Shown here piece after piece: positions 52,495 to 61,177 of a DNA stretch of 64,000 nt. Origin of the DNA: Rufibacter immobilis (GTDB taxonomy: Bacteria; Bacteroidota; Bacteroidia; Cytophagales; Hymenobacteraceae); assembly GCF_003721565.1 (NCBI RefSeq), contig NZ_RJJE01000017.1, positions 918,636 to 982,635 on the forward strand, written 5' to 3'. How positions within the stretch are numbered: position 1 is the first letter of the stretch; each line of letters begins with the position of its first letter. A program made the position numbers and the translations under genes. The notes beneath the pieces were generated by a model that ran no database searches, was not told where the DNA came from, and saw nothing but the letters and a program-made list of their open reading frames with translations.

Positions 52495-54285
52495 ATGAAG
52501 AAAATTTTGATGATGGCGCTTCTGGTCGGTACCATGCTGTCCTGCCAGAAGAAAGCCGATTCTGGCGCGGCGGCCAACGTGGCGGCCAATGCCCAGCTCA
52601 ACACCATGTTTGAGAACTACTGGGACCAGTTCTTACGCTATTTCCCGCTGGAGGCCACCGCCCAGGGCGACAACCGCTACAACCACCTGCTGCCCAACGA
52701 CAACACCAAATCTTTCCGCGACAGCCTCCAGACTTTCTACCAGCAGCACCTGGACAAACTGCGCCAGTATGACCGCGCCAGCCTCAACGCCAACGACCAG
52801 ATCAGCTATGACATCTTTGAGTATGAGCTGGAAACCCGGCTGGAGGGCCTTAAGCTGAACACCTGGATGATGCCGTTCCAGCAGTTCTGGGGCTTGCCAT
52901 TAACCATGGGCCAACTGGGGTCCGGCACCGGAAACCAACCCTTCAAGACCACCAAAGACTATGACAACTGGCTGGGCCGCGTGAAAGGCTTCACCGTTTG
53001 GGCCGACAGCGCCATTGCCAATTTCCGGCAGGGCATGGCCGCGGGCGTGGTATTGCCCAAACCGCTGGTGATTAAGATGATTCCGCAGTTGCAGAGCATG
53101 GTGGTCACAGACCCTACCAAGAGCCTCTTCTACGGCCCGGTACAGAACTTCCCCGCCGAGGTGCCCGCCCCCGACCGTGCGCGCCTGACGCAGGCGTACC
53201 GGGAGGCCATCATGACCCAGTTGGTGCCTACCTACCAGAAACTGGCAACGTTCCTGCAACAGGAGTACCTGCCCAAAGCCCGCACCAGCACCGGCATCAA
53301 AGATATTCCCGGCGGGGCCGATATTTACAAGTACCTCGTGAAGAACTGGACCACCACCGACCAGACCGCGAACGAGATTTACAAAACTGGCCAGCAGGAA
53401 GTAAAGCGCATCAACGGCGAAATGCTGAAAGTGAAAGACCAGGTAGACTTCAAAGGCAATCTGGCCGAGTTCTTCACCTACCTCCGCAGTGACCCCAAAT
53501 TCACGCCGTACAAAACGCCGGAAGAAGTGCTCAACGCCTTCAGGGCTATTCAAGCCAAGATAGAGCCTAATCTGAATAAGATGTTTGGGAACAGACCCAA
53601 AACCCCGTTTGAGATCAGGCAAACCGAAGCCTACCGGGCCGCCTCCGCCTCCGCCGAATATAACCCTGGCTCACCAGACGGTTCCCGCCCCGGTATCTTC
53701 TATGTGCCCATCTTAGATGCCAGCACGTTCAACACCACCTCCGGCATGGAGTCGCTGTTCTTGCATGAAGCTATTCCCGGGCACCACTACCAGGTCTCGC
53801 TGCAACAGGAAAACCAGAACCTGCCCAAGTTCCGCCGCTTCAGCTGGTACGGTGCCTACGGCGAAGGCTGGGCCCTCTACACCGAATCTTTGGGCAAGGA
53901 GCTGGGCCTCTACACCGACCCTTACCAGTACATGGGCGCCCTGGGCGATGAGATGCACCGGGCCGTGCGGCTGGTGGTAGACGTGGGCATGCACACCAAA
54001 GACATGACCCGCGAGCAGGCCATTGAGTACATGATGTCTAACATGGCTATTTCTGAAGAAGGCGCCACTGCCGAGATTGAGCGCTACATGGCCATTCCCA
54101 GTCAGGCCCTCTCCTACAAGATTGGCCAGCTCAAAATAAGAGAGCTGCGCGAAAAGTATGAGAAAGACCTGGGCGATCAGTTCAAACTGGCCGCATTCCA
54201 TGATGAGTACCTGAAGGACGGAAACATGCCCCTCCGAATTGTGGAGCGTAAAATGGAAACCTGGGCGCAGCAGCAAAAGAAATAA
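52495..54285 (+). CDS. DUF885-family lipoprotein, putative metallopeptidase
   Basis: A 596-residue DUF885 protein with a lipoprotein signal (MMALLVGTMLSC). The conserved FLHEAIPGHHYQVSL and YGEGWALYTESLGKELGLY blocks contain an H-E-x5-H arrangement expected to bind zinc. RQTEAYR and FYVPILDAS are also typical of the family. It is probably a periplasmic or surface peptidase; no substrate is established for this protein. Confidence 0.92.
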   Translation: MKKILMMALLVGTMLSCQKKADSGAAANVAANAQLNTMFENYWDQFLRYFPLEATAQGDNRYNHLLPNDNTKSFRDSLQTFYQQHLDKLRQYDRASLNANDQISYDIFEYELETRLEGLKLNTWMMPFQQFWGLPLTMGQLGSGTGNQPFKTTKDYDNWLGRVKGFTVWADSAIANFRQGMAAGVVLPKPLVIKMIPQLQSMVVTDPTKSLFYGPVQNFPAEVPAPDRARLTQAYREAIMTQLVPTYQKLATFLQQEYLPKARTSTGIKDIPGGADIYKYLVKNWTTTDQTANEIYKTGQQEVKRINGEMLKVKDQVDFKGNLAEFFTYLRSDPKFTPYKTPEEVLNAFRAIQAKIEPNLNKMFGNRPKTPFEIRQTEAYRAASASAEYNPGSPDGSRPGIFYVPILDASTFNTTSGMESLFLHEAIPGHHYQVSLQQENQNLPKFRRFSWYGAYGEGWALYTESLGKELGLYTDPYQYMGALGDEMHRAVRLVVDVGMHTKDMTREQAIEYMMSNMAISEEGATAEIERYMAIPSQALSYKIGQLKIRELREKYEKDLGDQFKLAAFHDEYLKDGNMPLRIVERKMETWAQQQKK

Positions 54286-54306
54286 CGCTGTTTTCCAAAG
54301 GCAGAT

Positions 54307-54350
54307 AAAAAAGGCTTGTCGCTCCCTGGGCGGCGGGCCTTTTCTTTTTT
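54307..54350 (+). terminator. Probable terminator of the DUF885 gene
   Basis: Imperfect stem AAAAGGC ... GCCTTTT with a long arm and a trailing TTTCTTTTTT. Confidence 0.65.
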
Positions 54351-54388
54351 AGGCCAACGGGCAGTAGGAATTCTTGCGGCAGCCATTC

Positions 54389-54431
54389 CCGTTTAGGGGC
54401 TCTTTTTCCAAAAACAGGCGCTAAACAGCGG
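54389..54431. repeat. Family A palindrome, copy 22
   Basis: Arms CCGTTTAGGGGCTCTTTTT and AAAAACAGGCGCTAAACAG, with flanking CCG / CGG. Confidence 0.8.
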
Positions 54432-54644
54432 CATACTTTTTTTAAGTAACCACTAAGTACGTTGGCAGCTGCTTCATTTTCGCGGGCATCTAGTTACCTC
54501 TACGCCTGGGCATTTATGGCAAAAAGGGCAAGGGCTGCGGCAATCTGTGCTTTTTGGCTTATTTTTACCTCAGCAAAAGAAATACAGGAGGTGTGGCCCG
54601 TTCTGGCTTCCTTTTTGAAGGTGTTTAGTTGAGAGATAAGAATT

Positions 54645-55448
54645 ATGAAAAGAGTATTTCCTACCCTAATGGCATGTGGTCTGTTGTTTTCCGGTATGGC
54701 CACCCAGGCCCAAACCCTGGCCACACCAGCCGCCAAGGAGCAATCTTCTGCCACCGCCAAACCACAGGACGCTAAATTGGGAGCCAAGATAAACGCCCTC
54801 ATTAAAAAGCAAGCCCCGGCACCCGCCACGGCGCAGGCCAAACCCGCCACTCCCGCGACACCGGCTGCCGCCGCCGCAAGTTCCTCAGAAGACACGGCTG
54901 CCCCTAAAACGGCCCCTATCACGGCCAAGGAGTCCAGGGTAGACCAACTGATTACCGAGCGCGAGCAACTGGTGCTCAAATACGATTACCTCAAAACGCA
55001 GAGCAACAACTTCTGGGGCAAAGCCTCTAAAGAAGACATGCGCGCCGTGATTGAGGCCCTCAAAGAAGTGCTCCAGAAAGACGAGCAGATCATCCATGCC
55101 GTAGAGCAGGCCAACCTGGAAACCCGTAGAAACGTGGCTAAACGCGCAGCCGAGCTGGAAGCCGAAGCCAGAAAACTGAACACCCAGGTACTGGGCGACA
55201 AACGGGTAGTCACAGACAATATCTACGACCTTAAAAGCTCCCTTACCAACGCCCAAAACCTGATTAAACGCAGAGACCGCGAGATCAAAGACCTGGAGGA
55301 ACAACTGCAAAGCTCCAAAGACGCTAAATTTGAGCATGATGCCATTGCCGCTTTCTTTGCCATGCTGGCGCTGGTATTGGTAGGGTATATTGTAAGGCTT
55401 AGAAACAAACTCACCGGTCTGCGGCAGGAAAAACACGTGAAAGCGTGA
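54645..55448 (+). CDS. Coiled-coil membrane protein of unknown function
   Basis: A 267-residue protein. The signal peptide (to about 24, ATQAQ) is followed by an Ala/Pro-rich low-complexity stretch (about 25-90). Next is a long charged coiled coil (about 100-225: AVEQANLETRRNVAKRAAEL, IKRRDREIKDLEEQLQSSKD), then one membrane helix (AAFFAMLALVLVGYIV) and a basic tail. It overlaps the next gene by 4 bp (GTGA). Function unknown; a cell-envelope spacer role is possible. Confidence 0.82.
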   Translation: MKRVFPTLMACGLLFSGMATQAQTLATPAAKEQSSATAKPQDAKLGAKINALIKKQAPAPATAQAKPATPATPAAAAASSSEDTAAPKTAPITAKESRVDQLITEREQLVLKYDYLKTQSNNFWGKASKEDMRAVIEALKEVLQKDEQIIHAVEQANLETRRNVAKRAAELEAEARKLNTQVLGDKRVVTDNIYDLKSSLTNAQNLIKRRDREIKDLEEQLQSSKDAKFEHDAIAAFFAMLALVLVGYIVRLRNKLTGLRQEKHVKA

Positions 55449-55810
55449 GTGAGCGCCTGGTTCCTGCGGCCAAATACCTCACCTATACAGAGGCCATCGG
55501 TTTGTACAACGCGCTTGAGCAAGTGGGCGTGGTGGCTCTGGTGAAATCCTGCGGCCCGCCCAGCCTGCCCTTCGGGGATGGACTGTATTACCAGCTTCAG
55601 CTTCAGGAGAAAGACCTAATTACCGCTCAACCGGTCCTGGACGAGTTCACCCAGCAACAGGCTAACATAAGCCAGGAGACTAAAACCTGCCCCAACTGCG
55701 GCTCCTTACAGGTATGGCCCCAACGGAATTTATCCTGGTGGAAAAAGGTTCTCTATGCTGGCACCACCGTGTACCAATGCACCGGTTGCAGCCATTCATT
55801 TTTTGCTTAA
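55445..55810 (+). CDS. Small protein with DUF2007-like domain and zinc ribbon
   Basis: A 121-residue protein with a GTG start inside the previous gene's stop. The N-terminal part (YLTYTEAIGLYNALEQVGVVALVKS ... LQEKDLITAQPVLDEF) resembles the DUF2007 putative signal-transducing fold. The C-terminal half is a zinc ribbon (CPNCGSLQVW ... YQCTGCSHSFFA). The role is unknown. Confidence 0.8.
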   Translation: MSERLVPAAKYLTYTEAIGLYNALEQVGVVALVKSCGPPSLPFGDGLYYQLQLQEKDLITAQPVLDEFTQQQANISQETKTCPNCGSLQVWPQRNLSWWKKVLYAGTTVYQCTGCSHSFFA

Positions 55811-55818
55811 AGACGCTC

Positions 55819-55846
55819 GTAGCAAGTAGCGAGTAGCACGTATCAT
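55819..55846 (+). repeat. Heptamer array D2, forward half
   Basis: Units GTAGCAA, GTAGCGA, GTAGCAC, GTATCAT, beginning 8 nt after the zinc-ribbon gene's stop codon. Confidence 0.8.
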
Positions 55847-55873
55847 GACCAGGTAACTGGTTTCACTTAAATC

Positions 55874-55901
55874 GTGATACCTGATACGCGCTACGTGATA
55901 C
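55874..55901 (-). repeat. Heptamer array D2, reverse half, abutting the helicase gene
   Basis: Units GTGATAC, CTGATAC, GCGCTAC, GTGATAC; the last ends 10 nt before the helicase ATG, matching the array before gatB in unit and spacing. Confidence 0.8.
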
Positions 55902-55911
55902 CATATTTAGA

Positions 55912-57876
55912 ATGGACAAAATCTTAAACGAACTATTAGACGTGCGGGCCCTGCTTAAACTGGAGCAGGAGGAAGACCGCAGGCAATACCAACTCAAAAA
56001 CGCCCAAACCAGCATCACAGAACGAAAACGCCTGGGTATCTGCTGGTATCCGGTGAATGTGATCAAACAGGAAGTAGGCTTTGGAAACAAGATGGTGGTG
56101 GAACTGGAGCGCATCTCCGGCCGCGACCAGCTGCACATGTTCCAGGCGGGCTCCTCGGCGGCCCTGTTCACCAACGGAGAAGGCGGTACCCTCAATGGGG
56201 TGGTACTGGAAGTGAAGCGCAACAAGCTGAGGCTGGCCACCACCAAAGAAGACCTCCCCGACTGGCTGGAAGGCGGAGCCCGCTTAGGAGTGGAACTCAC
56301 CTTTGATGAAGTAAGCTACCGCGAGATGGAGATTGCGCTCATGAAAGTAATGGAGGCCGAGAAAAGCCGTCTGGCCCAGCTGCGCGATATTTTATTAGGC
56401 GTTGAGCCTGCCATCTTCCGCCGTGAGCGCCCTTTCACGCCCATTGCTGCCCTCAATGATTCCCAGAATGATGCCGTACGCAACATAGTGCAGGCCAAAG
56501 ACGTGGCCATCATCCATGGTCCGCCGGGCACCGGTAAAACCACTACCTTGGTGCAGGCCATTTTGCAGACCTTACAGACCGGTGAGCAGAAACTATTGGT
56601 GACGGCGCCCAGCAACACGGCCGTGGATCTGCTCACGGAGAAACTGGCTGAGCAGGGCGTGAACGTAATCCGCATCGGGAATCCGTCCCGGGTATCTGAA
56701 GTACTGCTGGAACATACCCTGGATGCCCAGATCATGCACCACCGCGAGTACCGGCAACTGAAGAAACTCCGGAAGTCTGCCCAGGAATACAAAGCCATGG
56801 CCAGTCAGTACAAGCGCAGTTTCGGTCCGCAGGAACGGGCGCAGCGTCAGTTCATGAAAGAGGAAAGCAAACGCGTTTTGGCTCAGGCCGATGACGTGGA
56901 AGAATACATCACCGAAGATCTCTTGGACCGCGTTCAGGTGATTACCTGTACCTTAGTGGGCTCAGCCAACCGCACCATCCGGCACCTGCAGTATGACACG
57001 GTATTCATAGATGAGGCTGCCCAGGCCCTGGAGCCCGCCTGCTGGATTCCCATTACCCGCGCCAACCGCGTAGTCTTAGCCGGCGACCATCACCAGTTGC
57101 CCCCTACCGTGAAATCTATGGCGGCAGAACGCGGCGGTCTGGCAAGAACCCTGTTTGAGAAGTGCATTGAGCGCCAACCGGAGACGGCCGTCATGCTCAC
57201 TACCCAATACCGCATGCACGAGCACATCATGGGTTTCTCCAACCAACAGTTCTACCGCGGCGAGCTGCAGGCCCACGAGAGTGTGCGCACGGCTACCCTT
57301 TCTGAGGTACATCCTGTTTTTGAGACCGGTCTCATTGTGGAATTCATTGACACCGCCGGCTGCGGTTTCAACGACCAAACCATTGGCGAAGGCAGCAGCA
57401 CCGCCAACCCAGAGGAAGCTGATGTGCTCCTGAAACACCTGCTCAACCTGCTCACGCCGTATGAACCGGCTGAGGCGTCTGAGGCCCAAACGGAACCGCG
57501 TCTGCGCATCGGTATCATCTCACCCTACCGGGCACAGATCAACTACCTCACCGACCAGGTGGAGCATGAACCTAAACTGGCTCAGCTACTAAGCAGAAGG
57601 CAGTTGAGTGTGGGTACGGTAGATTCCTTTCAGGGGCAGGAACGGGACATTATGTACATCAGTATGGTGCGCAGCAACCCAGAGGGGGAAATAGGCTTCC
57701 TCGCCGACATCCGGAGGATGAACGTAGCCATGACCCGGGCAAAGAAAAAGATGGTCATAGTAGGCGACAGCGCCACCCTGGGCCAGCATCCGTTCTACCA
57801 GCAGTTCATGAACTACGCTGAGAGCATTGGCGCTTACCGCAGTGCCTGGGAGCTGCTCTCCACTGACCCGGAATAA
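55912..57876 (+). CDS. Superfamily 1 DNA/RNA helicase (IGHMBP2/SMUBP-like)
   Basis: A 654-residue Upf1-like helicase. Motif I is GPPGTGKTTT (from residue 203), Walker B is DTVFIDEAAQALEP, motif III is LAGDHHQLPPTV, motif V is TVDSFQGQERDIMYISMVRS, and motif VI is NVAMTRAKKKMVIVGD. The N-terminal 200 residues form a beta-barrel-like stalk region. It probably unwinds RNA or DNA 5'-3'; the cellular role in bacteria is not defined. Confidence 0.92.
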   Translation: MDKILNELLDVRALLKLEQEEDRRQYQLKNAQTSITERKRLGICWYPVNVIKQEVGFGNKMVVELERISGRDQLHMFQAGSSAALFTNGEGGTLNGVVLEVKRNKLRLATTKEDLPDWLEGGARLGVELTFDEVSYREMEIALMKVMEAEKSRLAQLRDILLGVEPAIFRRERPFTPIAALNDSQNDAVRNIVQAKDVAIIHGPPGTGKTTTLVQAILQTLQTGEQKLLVTAPSNTAVDLLTEKLAEQGVNVIRIGNPSRVSEVLLEHTLDAQIMHHREYRQLKKLRKSAQEYKAMASQYKRSFGPQERAQRQFMKEESKRVLAQADDVEEYITEDLLDRVQVITCTLVGSANRTIRHLQYDTVFIDEAAQALEPACWIPITRANRVVLAGDHHQLPPTVKSMAAERGGLARTLFEKCIERQPETAVMLTTQYRMHEHIMGFSNQQFYRGELQAHESVRTATLSEVHPVFETGLIVEFIDTAGCGFNDQTIGEGSSTANPEEADVLLKHLLNLLTPYEPAEASEAQTEPRLRIGIISPYRAQINYLTDQVEHEPKLAQLLSRRQLSVGTVDSFQGQERDIMYISMVRSNPEGEIGFLADIRRMNVAMTRAKKKMVIVGDSATLGQHPFYQQFMNYAESIGAYRSAWELLSTDPE

Positions 57877-57900
57877 ATCCTTTCCCATAAATTCACCGTT

Positions 57901-57938
57901 AGAGGCACTGTAGACTATAAAAACGCTACAGTGCCTCT
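57901..57938 (+). terminator. Hairpin downstream of the helicase gene
   Basis: A perfect 13-bp stem AGAGGCACTGTAG / CTACAGTGCCTCT with a 12-nt loop and a short T-rich tail. Likely the 3' end of the helicase transcript. Confidence 0.6.
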
Positions 57939-58114
57939 GCTCTTTCAGCGGGGATCCTTTATGTAACACAACTGGAGACAGCACAGCTTTTATAGAACTA
58001 CTTAAAAAGCAGAGCTACCGGAAAGCCTATAGAAGCAGATTAAAATTCTTTTCTCATACAGAACGAATTACAAAACCAAGTATAGAAAAACACGAATAGT
58101 TACCATTCATTTTT

Positions 58115-58122
58115 TATCTTTA
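58115..58122 (+). promoter_or_regulatory. Candidate -7 element for slyD
   Basis: TATCTTTA, one mismatch from TAnnTTTG, about 29 bp before the ATG in an AT-rich stretch. No clear -33 partner. Confidence 0.35.
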
Positions 58123-58150
58123 TAACAAGATCACCAAAACCTGTCACCAA

Positions 58151-58663
58151 ATGAAAATAGAAGAGAACAAAGTGGTGTCGCTCACCTACGAGCTGCGCGT
58201 AACAGACGAAGAAGGCGAAGACACCCTGGTGGAGACCGCCGACGAAGAAAACCCAATGGTCTTTTTGTTTGGTGTAAGCGGCCTGCCTGAGAAATTTGAG
58301 CAGGAACTGGAAGGGAAAGCAGCGGGCGATTCTTTCAAATTCACCGTGTCTTCTGAAGACGGCTACGGCGATTTAGACGAGTCTGCCGTTGTACCGGTGC
58401 CTAAAAACGTGTTTGAGGTTGATGGCAAAATTGACGAGGAAATGGTGCAGGTAGGCAACTACATCCCCATGTCTGACAACGAAGGCAACCACATGCAGGG
58501 CCGTATTGTGAGCGTGGAATCTGACCACGTACTCATGGACTTCAACCACCCGCTGGCAGGCATGGACATGCACTTTGAAGGCAAAGTGATTGACGTGCGC
58601 GAGGCCACTCAGGAGGAAATTGCCCATGGTCACGTTCACGGCGCTGGCGGACACCACCATTAA
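58151..58663 (+). CDS. slyD: FKBP-type peptidyl-prolyl isomerase, SlyD-like
   Basis: A 170-residue protein with an N-terminal FKBP half-barrel (VVSLTYELRVTDEEGEDTLVET, LFGVSGLPEKFEQELEGKAAGD, EDGYGDLDE). An inserted IF chaperone domain (FEVDGKIDEEMVQVGNYIPM) follows. The C-terminal FNHPLAGMDMHFEGKVIDVREAT leads into a His-rich tail (HGHVHGAGGHHH). It is a cytosolic proline isomerase and chaperone; the tail may bind nickel or zinc. Confidence 0.95.
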   Translation: MKIEENKVVSLTYELRVTDEEGEDTLVETADEENPMVFLFGVSGLPEKFEQELEGKAAGDSFKFTVSSEDGYGDLDESAVVPVPKNVFEVDGKIDEEMVQVGNYIPMSDNEGNHMQGRIVSVESDHVLMDFNHPLAGMDMHFEGKVIDVREATQEEIAHGHVHGAGGHHH

Positions 58664-58704
58664 AAGAAAGCTCTGAGTCTTGATAAGGCTCAGTTTGAAT
58701 AACA

Positions 58705-58740
58705 GAAGAAGGCCAACCTGCATAAGGTTGGCCTTCTTCC
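58705..58740 (+). terminator. Terminator of slyD
   Basis: A perfect 15-bp stem GAAGAAGGCCAACCT / AGGTTGGCCTTCTTC with a 5-nt loop. It runs directly into family A copy 23. Confidence 0.8.
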
Positions 58741-58780
58741 GTTTCGGGGCCGTTTATAGAAAAACGGCCCCGAAACGGAA
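58737..58780. repeat. Family A palindrome, copy 23, with compensatory changes
   Basis: TTCCGTTTCGGGGCCGTTT and AAACGGCCCCGAAACGGAA: the usual TAGGGGCT has become TCGGGGCC, and the other arm changed to match. This covariation supports selection for, or mechanistic copying of, the paired stem. Confidence 0.9.
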
Positions 58781-58840
58781 AGTTGTAGGAAAAATCCCAT
58801 GTGGTTGTCCTTTACTTTTGCTCCCTTAAAGGCAATAGTT

Positions 58841-60322
58841 CTATTTCGCCTGTAGTATTTCTAATTGTCTTTTGGCACCCGCATTGTTGGGGGAAAGCGC
58901 TAGTGCCTGTTTGTAGTTCTTGATGGCTAATTCTTTTTCTCCGTTGCTCATCAAGGCTTCGGCGTAGCTGTCAAAGGTATTCCCGCTGTTGGGGTACAGG
59001 ATGGTATTGAGTTTAAAAGCGGCCAGTGCCTTCTCTAAGGAACCTTGTTTCCAGAGAAGATACCCCCAATCATTTAAGTCATTTTCTGGGATAGTAAACG
59101 AAGGGTTTTTCTTCTTCTGGTCTCTGACCGTCTGCTCCAGCCCTTTAAAGCCTTTCTGTTTGAATGCTTGGTGCAGCACCCGTATTTCTGGTGGCAAACC
59201 GAACCCAGTGGCAGGTTTCATGGAGGGAACATAGAAACCCGCCAGTTCATCTATGAAGGTTTCTGGGGCACAGCCAATCCTGTTGGTGAGAACCACAATG
59301 GTTAAGTCATCTTCGGGATAAATAAAGAAAGCTGAACGTCCGCCCCCAACGCCGCCAACCGCCCGATGCTCTGCCCGGTTCATGGTGGGCCAGCCCATGG
59401 CATACCCATTCAGTAGCCTGGTGAAACCACTGAAGGTGCCATTGTTCAAAGGAACAGGAGACCAAAGGGTGGAGACGCTGTTTTTCTCTTTCAGCAGTTG
59501 CCCCTTCTGAAGCGCAATGGCCCACTGCGCCAGTTCCTCAGCGGTACCGTACATGCCCGCCGCCGTTCTGCTTGGCGCTGGAAACGCTTCGGCTACGTTA
59601 CTGTACTTCCTGTTTCTGTAGCTGTATGATTTGGCCATGTTGGGAACCACATCATAGAAATCCCCGAACCCACTTTGCGGCATGCCTACTGCTGCCAATT
59701 GGTTTTCTTTGATAAAGTCCTGGAAAGGTTTGCCTGTTAACTTCTCCAGCACTAGCCCCAGCAAGACAAAACCTGTTTGGTTATAACTGAACTTTTCGCC
59801 TGCCTTAAACTCCAAAGGCTTGCCCAGCACACTTTTCCATTGGTCATCCCCCACCTTTTGGAACAGCCAATCGCCCGTGGCAGGATCAATCACATCTGGC
59901 AGGCCTGAGGTGTTGGAGACCATTTGTCTAATGGTCACGCCGCGCCAGGTCTCTGGAAGATTATCTAAATAAGTAGAAACTGGAGCGTTCATATCCAGCT
60001 TCCCTTGTTCTATCAGTTGCATGAGAGCTACCCCTGTAAAGACCTTGGTAATGGAATTGAAGGTGAAGACTGTTTTAGAAGTCACTGGCGTGGCAAATTC
60101 CAGATTAGACACGCCGTAGGCCCCTGACTTGATGATTTTTCCCTGACGAACTACCGCCACCTGAAGACCCGGAATAGCGCGTTCTTTCATAGTCTTCTGC
60201 AGAAACAGATCCACACTATCTGTTTGGGCAAACGCGCTTTGGTAGTAGAAGAGCATCATGATCATTGCGAAAGCTAAACCTAGTGGGCGCAATGCAGGTG
60301 AAAGTTTTTGTTGTGGTTCCAT
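58841..60322 (-). CDS. Serine beta-lactamase-fold hydrolase with C-terminal TPR
   Basis: A 493-residue exported protein (membrane segment AFAMIMMLFYYQSAFAQ). Class C-like motifs: SITK (Ser90-Lys93) and YNQTG (from Tyr180; the usual Y-x-N is Y-N-Q). In place of the third motif's H-x-G it has VGGVGGGRSAFF. The last 90 residues are two to three TPR units (GYLLWKQGSLEKALAAFKLN ... AIKNYKQALALSPNN). It is probably a periplasmic esterase or peptidase rather than a resistance enzyme. Confidence 0.88.
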   Translation of the reverse strand: MEPQQKLSPALRPLGLAFAMIMMLFYYQSAFAQTDSVDLFLQKTMKERAIPGLQVAVVRQGKIIKSGAYGVSNLEFATPVTSKTVFTFNSITKVFTGVALMQLIEQGKLDMNAPVSTYLDNLPETWRGVTIRQMVSNTSGLPDVIDPATGDWLFQKVGDDQWKSVLGKPLEFKAGEKFSYNQTGFVLLGLVLEKLTGKPFQDFIKENQLAAVGMPQSGFGDFYDVVPNMAKSYSYRNRKYSNVAEAFPAPSRTAAGMYGTAEELAQWAIALQKGQLLKEKNSVSTLWSPVPLNNGTFSGFTRLLNGYAMGWPTMNRAEHRAVGGVGGGRSAFFIYPEDDLTIVVLTNRIGCAPETFIDELAGFYVPSMKPATGFGLPPEIRVLHQAFKQKGFKGLEQTVRDQKKKNPSFTIPENDLNDWGYLLWKQGSLEKALAAFKLNTILYPNSGNTFDSYAEALMSNGEKELAIKNYKQALALSPNNAGAKRQLEILQAK

Positions 60323-60477
60323 CTTATAGCTCGACCAGGGGTTACAAAGCGTTTACTACTTTGGCCTGGTCTCTACACAGCAGATGCAACAAGAGCAAAA
60401 ACAGTTGCTTCAAAGAACAAAAATGAAATAGGAACCTTAAAGGAACTCCATTTCAGGGTATTTCAAGTTTAGAAATA

Positions 60478-61062
60478 TTATAGAAGCTGAACCTGCTGGG
60501 CAACGTATTGCTGCAATTCCGGGAAGAACCTACTGAACTCTTCTTTGTATGATTCATAATTCTCCAGTAACTCCTCTCCTGCCGTCTCCATGCCAGAAGC
60601 AAAAGTCGCCCTTCGGCTGAGGCCGCGAAGGGCTTGCGTGATGCCTTCCACCTGCGCGTATGACACTAACCAATTGTGCTGTACCATGTAGGGCAGAAAA
60701 CGCTGTACGCGTGCTGGCAGAAGCGCATAATTTGCTTGCACATGGGCGTAGGCTTCTGTCGCGAAGGTTTCCAAAGGTTGGGAGCAGTACCGTGAGAAAT
60801 CAGCGGCCAGGAAATGGTCATAATAGATATCGGTGATCACGCTGGCGTACTTGCGGTACTTCGGCCGAAGGCGTTCTTTTGATTCATGCACCACGGCGTG
60901 GGTGTCGGTGAAGCGGTCTATGAGGTGGTGCAGACGAATACCCTGTTGTACCCGCGCAGGATACTGCTGGAGCTGGTTGGCCCGCACGCCATCGGCAATG
61001 AAGTTGCCCAGTTGCAGCGCCGGGTCGTTGTCAGACAGGAAAAGGTGGGCCAGGTAGTTCAA
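60478..61062 (-). CDS. acpH: Acyl carrier protein phosphodiesterase (DUF479)
   Basis: About 194 residues if started at the TTG at 61062, giving the conserved NYLAHLFLSDNDPALQLGNF opening. A TTG seven codons farther up would sit inside the -7 promoter element. HD-like metal residues occur in LHHLIDRFTDTH and ITDIYYDHFLAADF. AcpH removes the phosphopantetheine arm from ACP; orthologues in Bacteroidota are annotated by homology. Confidence 0.85.
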   Translation of the reverse strand: MNYLAHLFLSDNDPALQLGNFIADGVRANQLQQYPARVQQGIRLHHLIDRFTDTHAVVHESKERLRPKYRKYASVITDIYYDHFLAADFSRYCSQPLETFATEAYAHVQANYALLPARVQRFLPYMVQHNWLVSYAQVEGITQALRGLSRRATFASGMETAGEELLENYESYKEEFSRFFPELQQYVAQQVQLL

Positions 61063-61080
61063 CAGGAAAGTCTTGAAAAC

Positions 61081-61088
61081 CAAAGGTA
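61081..61088 (-). promoter_or_regulatory. Candidate -7 element for acpH
   Basis: TACCTTTG on the minus strand, an exact TAnnTTTG match. Transcription would begin near 61074, supporting translation from 61062. Confidence 0.4.
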
Positions 61089-61177
61089 CGTTTTCTGGTT
61101 AAAGAAGTAGGCACCTGCGCAACAGGAACCCTTGCCGCAGTTGTTCGTATTCTTTCACAAAGTACAAGACCTAAACT

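Larger units (their letters stand above)
54286..54644. other. Spacer with terminator and family A palindrome
   Basis: 359 bp holding the DUF885 gene's terminator and copy 22 of family A, followed by about 200 bp of plain sequence upstream of the coiled-coil gene. No gene seen. Confidence 0.5.

Noticed and set aside
58813-58820. Plus-strand TACTTTTG (-7 match) downstream of slyD
   Set aside because: No plus-strand gene or RNA follows; the next gene is on the opposite strand.
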